DNA of 5,709 nt, taken from the NCBI GenBank assembly GCA_030691435.1, contig JAUYEK010000289.1, forward strand, positions 1 to 5,709, written 5' to 3'. Below the pieces are notes generated by a model. It searched no databases, had not been told where the DNA came from, and saw only the letters and a list, made by a program, of their open reading frames with translations. The position numbers were made by a program, and so were the translations under genes. Shown here one piece after another: positions 1-5,709 of the stretch. The DNA comes from Sulfuricella sp. GTDB lineage: Bacteria; Pseudomonadota; Gammaproteobacteria; Burkholderiales; Sulfuricellaceae. Position 1 is the first letter of the stretch; the number at the start of each line of letters is the position of its first letter.

Positions 1-524
1 AGGTGACCAACGACATCGCGGTGGCATTGCGCACGCCCACGCAACATGCGGAAGACATCAAGAAGAAATACGGCTGCGCGCTGACACAGTTGGCGCACCG
101 CGATGAGTCCATCGAGGTGCCCAGCGTCGGCGACCGGCCACCGCGCAAGCTTTCGCGCCAGACGCTGGCCGAGGTGATCGAGCCGCGGGTCGAGGAACTG
201 TACAGCCTGGTGCAGGCGGAATTGCGCCGCAGCGGTTTCGAGGAGCTGCTCTCTTCCGGCATCGTCATCACCGGCGGCAGCAGCGCCATGGAGGGCATGG
301 CGGAGCTGGGCGAGGAGGTGTTCCACATGCCGGTGCGGCTGGGGATGCCGCAGTACGTCGGCGGGTTGGCCGAGGTGGTGCGCAATCCGCGCTTCGCCAC
401 CGGCGTCGGGCTGCTGCTCGCGGGCATGGATCAACACCAGCGGCATCACCTGGCGACGATGCAGAACGGCTCGATGACACAGATTTTCAATCGGATGAAG
501 AGTTGGTTTCAGGGGAATTTTTGA
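1..524 (+). CDS. ftsA: Cell division protein FtsA, C-terminal part (5' end outside window)
   Basis: FtsA is an actin-like ATPase that tethers FtsZ filaments to the inner membrane and helps recruit the later divisome proteins. About 173 codons are visible, which is less than half of a usual FtsA of roughly 410-420 residues. The GTG at position 3 is an internal valine codon, not a start: the reading frame is open to the window edge and aligns with the middle of E. coli FtsA (VTSDIA there, VTNDIA here). Visible family signatures are DESIEVPSVGDRPPRKLSRQ, then TLAEVIEPR, then the nucleotide-binding GIVITGGSSAMEGM. The last 16 or so residues (MTQIFNRMKSWFQGNF) form the amphipathic membrane-targeting helix typical of FtsA. 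The TGA stop at 522-524 lies 46 bp before the ftsZ start, which fits co-transcription. Identification is secure; only the missing N-terminal part cannot be judged. Confidence 0.96.
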   Translation, partial: VTNDIAVALRTPTQHAEDIKKKYGCALTQLAHRDESIEVPSVGDRPPRKLSRQTLAEVIEPRVEELYSLVQAELRRSGFEELLSSGIVITGGSSAMEGMAELGEEVFHMPVRLGMPQYVGGLAEVVRNPRFATGVGLLLAGMDQHQRHHLATMQNGSMTQIFNRMKSWFQGNF

Positions 525-557
525 TTTTTTGGTTTTTTGAACTTTGGGTATAACAAC

Positions 558-564
558 AAAGGAG
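558..564 (+). promoter_or_regulatory. Ribosome binding site of ftsZ
   Basis: AAAGGAG lies 6 nt upstream of the ATG at 571, a near-ideal Shine-Dalgarno. It settles the ftsZ start in favour of 571 over the in-frame TTG at 544, which has no such site and would add nine residues unlike any FtsZ N-terminus. Confidence 0.85.
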
Positions 565-570
565 ACGGGC

Positions 571-1719
571 ATGTTTGAAATCATGGACACACAAACTCAG
601 GAAGCGGTAATCAAGGTGATCGGCGTGGGCGGCTGCGGCGGCAATGCTGTGGATCACATGATCGCCAGTGGCCTGGATGGCGTCGAGTTTATCTGCGCCA
701 ACACCGATGCGCAGGCGCTCAAGCGCAACCAGGCGGGCATCACCGTGCAGCTGGGCTCGGCCATCACCAAGGGTCTGGGTGCGGGCGCCAATCCCGGGGT
801 CGGACGCGAAGCCGCGCTGGAAGATAGGGAGCGCATCGCCGAGCTGATCGACGGTGCCGACATGCTGTTCATCACCGCCGGCATGGGTGGCGGCACCGGT
901 ACCGGTGCCGCGCCGGTGGTGGCCGAAGTGGCCAAGGAGCTGGGTATCCTGACCGTGGCGGTGGTGACCAAGCCGTTCGGCTTCGAGGGCAAGCGCATGA
1001 AAGTGGCGCTGGAAGGGATCGAGGCACTGACGCAGCATGTCGATTCCCTGATCGTGATCCCCAACGACAAGCTGATGGAAGTGCTGGGGGGCAAGATCGG
1101 TTTCCGCGATGCCTTCAAGGCGGCGGATGGTGTGCTGCATGGCGCAGTGGCGGGCATTGCCGAGCTGATCAAATGTACCGGCATGATCAACGTCGACTTT
1201 GCCGACGTGCGCACGGTGATGTCGGAGATGGGGATGGCGATGATGGGCTCGGCCCAGGCAACCGGCGCCGACCGCGCCCGCATGGCGGCGGAGCAGGCGG
1301 TGGCCAGTCCGCTGCGGGAGGATGTCAACCTGTCCGGCGCGCGCGGCGTGCTGGTCAACATCACCGCCAGCGAGGACATGCATCTAGAGGAAGTCTACGA
1401 AGTGATGAACACCATCCGCAGCTTCACCGCCGAAGACGCAACGGTCATTTTCGGTACGGTGTTCGACAGCACGCTGCGGGACGAATTGCGCGTGACAGTG
1501 GTGGCCACCGGTCTGGGTTCGCCGGTCAACCGCCAACAGAGCAAGCCGTTAAGCATAGTGAAGACCGGTACCGACAATGAGCCGATGATGGTGGATTACA
1601 CCGAACTGGAGCAGCCCGCAGTGATGCGGCGTCGGCGTGATGCCCAGGTCGAGGCGATGAAACAGTCCGGCGTGGAATTGCTCGATATTCCGGCATTCCT
1701 GCGCAAGCAAGCTGACTGA
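571..1719 (+). CDS. ftsZ: Cell division protein FtsZ
   Basis: FtsZ is the tubulin-like GTPase that polymerises into the cytokinetic ring at midcell. The product is 382 residues, normal for the family. The nucleotide-binding part shows [10 protein letters not shown] (about residues 18-27), NTDAQ (44-48), GAGANP (70-75) and the tubulin signature GGGTGTG (106-112). The T7 loop NVDFADV (207-213) contains Asp209 and Asp212, which complete the GTPase site of the neighbouring subunit, with the same numbering as E. coli. A variable linker (about 318-366) leads to the conserved C-terminal peptide [11 protein letters not shown] (370-380), the docking site for FtsA and other partners. The start [10 protein letters not shown] is of betaproteobacterial type and follows a strong ribosome binding site. 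The gene is downstream of ftsA in the same direction. No damage or missing key residue is seen. Confidence 0.98.
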   Translation: MFEIMDTQTQEAVIKVIGVGGCGGNAVDHMIASGLDGVEFICANTDAQALKRNQAGITVQLGSAITKGLGAGANPGVGREAALEDRERIAELIDGADMLFITAGMGGGTGTGAAPVVAEVAKELGILTVAVVTKPFGFEGKRMKVALEGIEALTQHVDSLIVIPNDKLMEVLGGKIGFRDAFKAADGVLHGAVAGIAELIKCTGMINVDFADVRTVMSEMGMAMMGSAQATGADRARMAAEQAVASPLREDVNLSGARGVLVNITASEDMHLEEVYEVMNTIRSFTAEDATVIFGTVFDSTLRDELRVTVVATGLGSPVNRQQSKPLSIVKTGTDNEPMMVDYTELEQPAVMRRRRDAQVEAMKQSGVELLDIPAFLRKQAD

Positions 1720-1743
1720 TCTGTGCTGATGAGCTGAATGGCG

Positions 1744-1758
1744 GCGCCCACGGGGCGC
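1744..1758 (+). other. GC-rich hairpin after ftsZ
   Basis: GCGCCC (1744-1749) and GGGCGC (1753-1758) form a perfect 6-bp stem with a 3-nt loop, 24 bp after the ftsZ stop. No run of T follows, so it does not meet the intrinsic terminator pattern. It could pause polymerase or protect the ftsZ mRNA 3' end, but that is inference. Confidence 0.3.
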
Positions 1759-1784
1759 GCGGGGTGTCGGTTTCGGTGCGAGGG

Positions 1785-1813
1785 TTGGCCTGCCACGCTC
1801 GCCGTGCTAAACT
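1785..1813 (+). promoter_or_regulatory. Candidate sigma-70 promoter for lpxC
   Basis: TTGGCC (1785-1790) and TAAACT (1808-1813) are separated by exactly 17 bp, each matching 4 of 6 consensus bases. The -10 is preceded by TG plus one base (TGCTAAACT), the extended -10 arrangement that compensates for weak hexamers. Transcription would begin near 1820 and leave a leader of about 34 nt before the GTG start. This would let lpxC be expressed apart from the upstream division genes. Prediction from pattern only. Confidence 0.45.
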
Positions 1814-1853
1814 GCCGACCTCTGACAACACCATGATGCTCATGGGAAATTTC

Positions 1854-2768
1854 GTGATTAGACAGCGGACACTGAAAAATATCATACGCGCCACCGGGGT
1901 GGGGCTGCATACCGGCGAGAAGGTGTACCTCACCTTGCGTCCGGCCGCGGTCGACACCGGTATCGTGTTTCGTCGCGTCGATCTGGCCGAGCCTGTGGAC
2001 ATCAAGGCGGAACCGTTCAGTGTTGGTGAAACCCGGTTATCCTCGACGCTGGTGCGGGATGGCGTCAAAGTGTCTACCGTCGAACATCTGATGTCGGCCT
2101 TTGCGGGCCTGGGTATCGACAATGCCTATGTCGATCTGTCTGCGCCGGAAGTGCCAATCATGGACGGCAGCGCCTCGCCCTTCGTGTTTCTGCTACAGTC
2201 TGCCGGCATTGAGGAGCAGTCAGCCCCGAAGAAATTCATCCGCGTTAAAAAAACGGTAGAGGTCAGGGATGGCGATAAATGGGTGCGCTTCGATCCGCAT
2301 CCGGGCTTCCGGGTGAACCTCACCATCGCTTTCGATCACCCGGTATTGTCCAATTCCGGCCAGTCCGTCACGGTGGATTTTGCCGATACTTCCTTCATCA
2401 AGGAAATCGCGCGCGCCCGCACCTTCGGTTTCATGCACGAGGTGGAGGCGATGCGCTCGCAGGGTCTGGCGCTGGGGGGCAGCCTCGACAACGCGATCGT
2501 GATGGACGAGTTTCGCGTTCTCAACAGCGATGGCCTGCGCTACGAGGATGAGTTCGTCAAACACAAGGTGCTGGATGCCATCGGCGATCTTTATCTGCTC
2601 GGTCACCCGCTGATCGGTGCATTTACCGGCTACAAATCCGGACACGCCATGAATAACCGTCTATTGCGCTGCCTGATGGCGGATGCCGAGGCGTGGGAAT
2701 TCGTCAGTTTCGAGCGCCAGGAAGATGCGCCGGCGGCATTGCTGCGGTTGAACAGCCTGGCCGTTTAA
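1854..2768 (+). CDS. lpxC: UDP-3-O-acyl-N-acetylglucosamine deacetylase LpxC
   Basis: LpxC is the zinc-dependent cytoplasmic deacetylase that removes the N-acetyl group from UDP-3-O-acyl-GlcNAc, the first committed step of lipid A synthesis. The GTG at 1854 was chosen because it gives [21 protein letters not shown], which aligns residue for residue with the E. coli N-terminus ([21 protein letters not shown]), and a 304-residue protein against 305 in E. coli. GGGA lies 6 nt upstream of it. In-frame ATGs at 1833, 1836 and 1842 would add 7, 6 or 4 residues and lack a ribosome binding site. Active-site residues are present: Glu77 (general base) and His78 in VEHLMSA, zinc ligands His237 and Asp241 in HKVLDAIGD, and His264 in KSGHAMNN; all are one less than E. 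coli numbering. [20 protein letters not shown] (about 87-106) is another family hallmark. The protein ends in a non-polar tail (LNSLAV). It follows ftsZ in the same direction, at the classical end of the dcw cluster. Confidence 0.97.
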   Translation: MIRQRTLKNIIRATGVGLHTGEKVYLTLRPAAVDTGIVFRRVDLAEPVDIKAEPFSVGETRLSSTLVRDGVKVSTVEHLMSAFAGLGIDNAYVDLSAPEVPIMDGSASPFVFLLQSAGIEEQSAPKKFIRVKKTVEVRDGDKWVRFDPHPGFRVNLTIAFDHPVLSNSGQSVTVDFADTSFIKEIARARTFGFMHEVEAMRSQGLALGGSLDNAIVMDEFRVLNSDGLRYEDEFVKHKVLDAIGDLYLLGHPLIGAFTGYKSGHAMNNRLLRCLMADAEAWEFVSFERQEDAPAALLRLNSLAV

Positions 2769-2785
2769 CCTAAAAACGGCAATTC

Positions 2786-2924
2786 GTCCACGAAAGGCAC
2801 GAAAGGCACGAAAGGCACGAAATAAAACAAGATGTTGCATTAGTTCAATGACTCACCTATCGAGTTTTGGCTATCGGCCTGTAGTTCTTTGAATCTGTTC
2901 GTGTTTTTCGTGAATTTCGTGGAC
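2786..2924. repeat. Imperfect palindromic intergenic repeat element with 9-bp periodic arms
   Basis: The left arm (2786-2821) starts GTCCACGAAA and carries CACGAA at 2789, 2798, 2807 and 2816. The right arm (2898-2924) ends TTTCGTGGAC and carries TTCGTG at 2898, 2907 and 2916. Both have an exact 9-bp period and they are inverted relative to each other. Pairing 2786-2812 with 2898-2924 gives a stem of about 27 bp, made of a perfect 10-bp outer block, two G/A mismatches, 7 pairs, two G-T wobbles (as RNA) and 6 pairs. About 85 nt, including the fourth left-hand unit, remain in the loop. It fills most of the spacer between the convergent lpxC and dciA genes and codes for nothing I can see. It resembles a non-autonomous palindromic element of the REP/MITE kind. 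The structure is directly visible; mobility and function are inference. Confidence 0.8.
2789..2822. repeat. Short tandem repeat CACGAAAGG, 3.8 copies
   Basis: Three perfect tandem copies of the 9-mer CACGAAAGG (2789-2797, 2798-2806, 2807-2815) are followed by a partial copy CACGAAA (2816-2822). They form the left arm of the palindromic element. The copies are identical, unlike those in the right arm, which suggests recent slippage or homogenisation on this side. Confidence 0.9.
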
Positions 2925-2942
2925 AAAAGCTTTTCCCCAGGT

Positions 2943-3383
2943 TTAATCCTTTACCGCCCCTGAATGCCGCTGGATTAGGGTATGAAGGGCGTTTTTCAGC
3001 GGCGAATCCGCCAGGCTTTGTTCCAGTTTCTCCAGACTGCTCAAGGCGTTATGGCTCACCGTCAGGTCTTTCGGTTTTTTGCCCGGAGGCGGGGCCTCGA
3101 CTTGCACGTCCACCCGAATTGCAGTAACCTCAACTCCCTGCTTTTGAATTTTTTCCAGCAGACTGGGCACGAGCTGCCGAAGTTTGCCGGCAACCGCGCC
3201 ATTGTTCGCATAGACGATCAGCGTTTGCTGGCGGACCGCGCCGACCCTGGATGCTGCGGCCAGCGGTTTGGGGGCGACTTCATTCCAGGCCTGCTGCAAC
3301 GCCAGCAGTTTTTGCGCTTGCTGAAGGAGCGCCTGCAGGTTGGGCGCGGTGCTCAGGAATGAATGTGCTGGATGGGCGGGCAT
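2943..3383 (-). CDS. dciA: DUF721 / DciA-family protein
   Basis: DciA (formerly DUF721) is a small protein that interacts with the replicative helicase DnaB and assists its loading at replication forks in bacteria lacking DnaC or DnaI. The 146-residue product has the family layout. A KH-like N-terminal domain (about residues 15-95) includes AWNEVAPKPLAAASRVGAVR (32-51), the TLIVYANNGAVAGKLRQLVP segment (54-73) and AIRVDVQ (88-94). A Pro/Lys-rich linker (about 97-107) and a helical tail follow. Family assignment is from these patterns and from position: lpxC - DUF721 - M23 - secA is an order I recall from Pseudomonas aeruginosa. The ATG (complement of 3381-3383) has no clear Shine-Dalgarno; the leader is pyrimidine-rich, and no better in-frame ATG exists. 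It converges on lpxC and diverges from the M23 gene with only 28 bp between the starts. A helicase role in this organism is inferred, not shown. Confidence 0.85.
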   Translation of the reverse strand: MPAHPAHSFLSTAPNLQALLQQAQKLLALQQAWNEVAPKPLAAASRVGAVRQQTLIVYANNGAVAGKLRQLVPSLLEKIQKQGVEVTAIRVDVQVEAPPPGKKPKDLTVSHNALSSLEKLEQSLADSPLKNALHTLIQRHSGAVKD

Positions 3384-3399
3384 AAGGAACGAATAAACT

Positions 3400-3407
3400 A
3401 AAGGGAG
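3400..3407 (+). promoter_or_regulatory. Ribosome binding site of the M23 peptidase gene
   Basis: AAAGGGAG lies 4 nt upstream of the ATG at 3412. It supports that start and sits in the 28-bp gap between the two divergent start codons, so its complement would be part of the dciA mRNA leader. Confidence 0.75.
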
Positions 3408-3411
3408 AACT

Positions 3412-4326
3412 ATGAATATTATTCTAGTTTCCAGTCGGTTGGCAAAGGGAAAGACCGTGGCGTTGAGTCATGCTCAGGTAATGACCCTGGGTATGGCGCT
3501 TCTGGTTTTCCCGCTGTTGCTGGCGATGGTCTTCACCTATCTGCTGTTGTTTCATGCCGCGGACATTCCCCACCCCTACCTGCAATCCCTGGTGTTAAGC
3601 TCGCAGCGCACCGAGGCGGCGAAGAACCAGGTGTACTTGCGGGAGAATCTCAACGCCATGGCGGTGAAGCTTGGCCAGATGCAGGCGCATGTGCTGCGTC
3701 TCGACTCCCTGGGCGAGCGGTTGGCGACGCTGACGGGCATGGGCAAACAGGAATTCAATTTTGACAAAAAGCCGGGCCAGGGCGGCGCGGAATCCAGCCG
3801 ACCGGCGCGCGACATGACCATGAGCGAGTTTGGCCAGCAGCTTGACGGTTTAATGAAAAAACTCGATGACCGATCCGACCAGCTCGGGTTGACGGAGGCG
3901 ATGCTGGTTCAGCAGCAGGCGAAGAAAGTCGCCATACCGTCCACGCGACCGGTGACCACGGGTTGGTATTCCTCCAACTACGGCTACCGCATCGACCCTT
4001 TCACCGGCCAGAAAGCCTTCCACGAAGGCGTGGACTTCATGGCTGATTCAGGTACGGCCATCCATGCGGCAGGGGGCGGCATCGTGGTTTATGCCGATAC
4101 TTATGCGGGCTATGGTAATATGATCGAGATTGATCACGGCAACGGGCTGATCAGCCGTTACGCACATGCTTCGAAAGTGCTGGCCAAGGTCGGTGACGTG
4201 GTGATGAAAGGGCAAAAAATCGGAGAGGTCGGCAACACGGGTCGTTCCACCGGGCCGCACCTGCACTTTGAGGTGCGCCACCGCGGGGCGCCGCAAAATC
4301 CGGAGCATTACCTACACCAGAGCTGA
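3412..4326 (+). CDS. Membrane-anchored M23 (LytM-type) peptidoglycan endopeptidase
   Basis: This is a predicted zinc metallopeptidase of family M23, which cleaves peptide cross-links or stem peptides of peptidoglycan or serves as a regulator of other wall hydrolases. The 304-residue product has a short basic cytoplasmic start (SSRLAKGK), one hydrophobic segment (about 24-48, rich in Leu, Met and Phe) and then a long helical, probably coiled-coil periplasmic region (about 60-110 and 135-172). The LytM domain occupies about 186-298. The anchor has no obvious signal peptidase site, so an N-in membrane protein is likely. All expected metal and catalytic residues are visible: His204 and Asp208 in HEGVD, His252 in RYAHAS, and His283 and His285 in GPHLHFEVR. 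This suggests an active enzyme, unlike the degenerate LytM domains of EnvC/NlpD-type activators. The ATG has a clear ribosome binding site. The gene stands between divergent dciA and downstream secA, and a terminator follows it. The exact substrate cannot be told from sequence. Confidence 0.92.
   Translation: MNIILVSSRLAKGKTVALSHAQVMTLGMALLVFPLLLAMVFTYLLLFHAADIPHPYLQSLVLSSQRTEAAKNQVYLRENLNAMAVKLGQMQAHVLRLDSLGERLATLTGMGKQEFNFDKKPGQGGAESSRPARDMTMSEFGQQLDGLMKKLDDRSDQLGLTEAMLVQQQAKKVAIPSTRPVTTGWYSSNYGYRIDPFTGQKAFHEGVDFMADSGTAIHAAGGGIVVYADTYAGYGNMIEIDHGNGLISRYAHASKVLAKVGDVVMKGQKIGEVGNTGRSTGPHLHFEVRHRGAPQNPEHYLHQS
3418..3445 (-). promoter_or_regulatory. Candidate sigma-70 promoter for dciA
   Basis: On the minus strand TTGCCA (3440-3445) and AATAAT (3418-3423) are 16 bp apart, each matching 5 of 6 consensus bases. 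Transcription would start near 3410 and give a leader of about 27 nt. The element lies inside the first dozen codons of the divergent M23 gene, so one strand's promoter is the other strand's coding sequence. An alternative -10, TAATAT (3416-3421), has an 18-bp spacer. Confidence 0.45.
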
Positions 4327-4346
4327 TCTTGTGCCTATTGAGTGAC

Positions 4347-4380
4347 AGCCATCGCCCGGAACGGCGCTGGCTTTTTGTTT
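4347..4380 (+). terminator. Intrinsic terminator after the M23 gene
   Basis: AGCCATCGCC (4347-4356) pairs with GGCGCTGGCT (4363-4372), giving a 10-bp stem with one mismatch and a 6-nt loop (CGGAAC). The T run TTTTTGTTT (4372-4380) follows directly. It begins 21 bp after the M23 stop and ends 20 bp before secA. It should separate M23 and secA transcription, so secA needs its own promoter or read-through. Confidence 0.82.
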
Positions 4381-4400
4381 ATTTTTCCGCCTGAAAATCC

Positions 4401-5709
4401 ATGATATCCCGCCTTGTCAGAAAAATCTTTGGTAGCCGCAATGATCGGCTAATCAAGCAATACGCGCAAACGGTACTAGCCATCAACGCGCTGGAGCCGA
4501 AAATCTCGCCTCTGTCCGATGCGGAGTTGCGTGCCAAAACGGATGAATTCAGGCAGCGCTACCAGAACGGGGAATCCCTGGATGCGCTACTGCCGGAGGC
4601 TTTCGCCGTTGTGCGCGAGGCCGGCAAGCGTGTGCTCGAGATGCGCCATTTCGACATGCAGCTGATCGGCGGCATGGTGCTGCATTACGGCAAGATCGCC
4701 GAAATGCGCACCGGCGAGGGCAAGACCCTGGTGGCCACCCTGCCCGCGTATCTCAATGCATTGTCCGGCAAGGGCGTACACGTGATTACGGTGAACGACT
4801 ACCTGGCCAAGCGTGATGCCGAGTGGATGGGCCGCATCCACAATCTCCTCGGGCTCAGCGTCGGCGTCAACCTATCGCAGATGGATCACGAGGAGAAGCA
4901 GGCCGCCTACGCCGCCGACATCACCTACGGCACCAACAACGAATTCGGTTTCGACTACCTGCGCGACAATATGGTGTACCAGCCCACGGAACGGGTGCAG
5001 CGCAGCCTGAATTACGCGATCGTCGACGAGGTGGATTCGATCCTGATCGACGAGGCGCGCACCCCGCTGATCATCTCCGGCCAGGCCGAGGACAACGTCG
5101 ATCTGTACTACCGCATCAACGATCTGGCGCCGAAACTGGTCAAGCAGGAACTGGAAGACGGGCCCGGCGATTACAGTGTCGATGAAAAGTCGCACCAGGT
5201 GCTGCTCAGCGAAGAGGGACACGAGCACGCCGAGCAGATGTTGACGCAGGCCGGCCTGCTGCTGCCCGGCTCCAGCCTGTACGATGCGGCCAACATCAGC
5301 CTGGTTCATCACCTCTATGCGGCGCTGCGCGCCCACGCCCTGTACCACCGCGACCAGCACTATGTGGTGCAGGATGGTGAAGTGGTCATCGTCGACGAAT
5401 TTACCGGCCGCATGATGTCTGGGCGGCGCTGGTCAGACGGCCTGCACCAGGCGGTTGAAGCCAAGGAAGGCGCCAAGATTCAGCGCGAGAACCAGACGCT
5501 GGCTTCGATCACCTTCCAGAATTATTTCCGCATGTACGAGAAGCTGTCCGGCATGACCGGCACGGCGGACACTGAGGCCTTCGAATTTCAGCAGATTTAC
5601 AGTCTGGAAACGGTGGTCATTCCGCCTAACCGCGACATGATCCGCAAGGACATGATGGACAAGGTGTACCGCACCGGCAAAGAGAAATACGATGCGGTGA
5701 TCGCCGATA
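4401..5709 (+). CDS. secA: Preprotein translocase ATPase SecA, N-terminal half (3' end outside window)
   Basis: SecA is the motor ATPase that pushes unfolded preproteins through the SecYEG channel in the inner membrane. The window holds 436 complete codons plus one base, about half of a usual SecA of roughly 900 residues, with no stop. The start gives [16 protein letters not shown], matching E. coli (MLIKLLTKVFGSRNDR) in register, including the amphipathic membrane-contact helix. Nucleotide-binding domain 1 has Walker A MRTGEGKT (102-109, Lys108) and the DEAD-like Walker B VDEVDS (208-213), both at E. coli numbering. [16 protein letters not shown] (175-190) is a strong signature. The preprotein cross-linking domain runs from about 221 to 375 and includes VDEFTGR and [20 protein letters not shown]2 begins around [13 protein letters not shown] (384-396). 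No Shine-Dalgarno is evident: the leader is T-rich, and the 14 nt before the ATG hold no GGA or GAG core. The gene directly follows a terminator. Confidence 0.97.
   Translation, partial: MISRLVRKIFGSRNDRLIKQYAQTVLAINALEPKISPLSDAELRAKTDEFRQRYQNGESLDALLPEAFAVVREAGKRVLEMRHFDMQLIGGMVLHYGKIAEMRTGEGKTLVATLPAYLNALSGKGVHVITVNDYLAKRDAEWMGRIHNLLGLSVGVNLSQMDHEEKQAAYAADITYGTNNEFGFDYLRDNMVYQPTERVQRSLNYAIVDEVDSILIDEARTPLIISGQAEDNVDLYYRINDLAPKLVKQELEDGPGDYSVDEKSHQVLLSEEGHEHAEQMLTQAGLLLPGSSLYDAANISLVHHLYAALRAHALYHRDQHYVVQDGEVVIVDEFTGRMMSGRRWSDGLHQAVEAKEGAKIQRENQTLASITFQNYFRMYEKLSGMTGTADTEAFEFQQIYSLETVVIPPNRDMIRKDMMDKVYRTGKEKYDAVIAD

Noticed and set aside
549..554. TATAAC as a -10 element for a promoter just before ftsZ
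   Set aside because: No -35 is found at the right distance, and the predicted start near 561 would fall within the ribosome binding site.
487..1383. Long open frame of 298 codons on the minus strand opposite ftsZ, and a second one at 654-1379
   Set aside because: Both are mirror frames of a GC-rich, well-conserved gene. Their His/Ala/Arg- and Ser/Pro/Ala-rich compositions match no family I know, and ftsZ fully explains the region.
2760..2780. Hairpin GCCGTTT/AAACGGC across the lpxC stop as an intrinsic terminator
   Set aside because: The 7-bp stem is real, but it is AT-rich on one side, has a 7-nt loop and is not followed by a T run on either strand.
2786..2924. The CACGAA repeats as a CRISPR array
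   Set aside because: The units are 9 bp with no unique spacers of 25 bp or more, the arms are inverted to each other, and no cas gene is nearby.
2925..2934. AAAAGCTTTT palindrome beside the right repeat arm as an operator or dciA terminator
   Set aside because: A single 10-bp AT-rich palindrome of low complexity, with too short and weak a stem and no second copy in the window.
3291..3313. CTGCTG/CAGCAG hairpin followed by TTTTT on the plus strand
   Set aside because: It lies inside dciA, antisense to it, and is explained by the coding of the KLLALQQ segment. With only 6 bp of stem it is not a convincing terminator.
3412..4326. M23 gene as a SecM-like secretion monitor for secA
   Set aside because: It has a full LytM domain with all catalytic residues, no arrest-type C-terminal motif such as E. 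coli SecM's, and a terminator separates it from secA.

Overview
The window is chromosomal core sequence from a Gram-negative proteobacterium. It is most likely a betaproteobacterium, possibly a Nitrosomonadales-type lineage. The reasons are an FtsZ beginning [20 protein letters not shown] and ending [11 protein letters not shown], an FtsA tail ending in KSWFQGNF, an LpxC gene (lipid A, so an outer membrane), and GC-rich coding sequence. The taxonomic call rests on recalled family signatures, not on a search.

Layout from left to right: the 3' part of ftsA (1-524, cut by the window edge); ftsZ (571-1719); a 134-bp spacer with a GC-rich hairpin and a candidate extended -10 promoter; lpxC (1854-2768). 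Next comes a 174-bp convergent spacer holding an imperfect palindromic repeat element built on a 9-bp period (2786-2924). After that come a minus-strand DciA/DUF721 gene (2943-3383), a divergently oriented membrane-anchored M23 (LytM-type) peptidase gene (3412-4326), an intrinsic terminator (4347-4380), and the first 436 codons of secA (from 4401, running off the right edge).

This is the distal end of the division and cell wall (dcw) cluster and its usual downstream neighbourhood. FtsA and FtsZ form the cytoplasmic division ring. LpxC commits UDP-GlcNAc acyl chains to lipid A. The M23 protein is predicted to act on peptidoglycan from the inner membrane. DciA is the replicative-helicase operator of bacteria without DnaC. 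SecA drives preprotein export. As I recall it, lpxC - DUF721 - M23 - secA is also the order in Pseudomonas aeruginosa, so the gene content is ordinary. All coding regions look intact, with key catalytic residues present; the two end genes are truncated only by the window.

I see no new multi-gene system here. The most interesting non-coding item is the inverted-repeat element between lpxC and dciA. Its arms carry four and three copies of CACGAA/TTCGTG at an exact 9-bp period and can fold into an imperfect stem of about 27 bp. Secondary points are the very tight divergent dciA/M23 start region, where a good minus-strand promoter overlaps the first codons of the M23 gene, and the lack of an evident ribosome binding site before secA.
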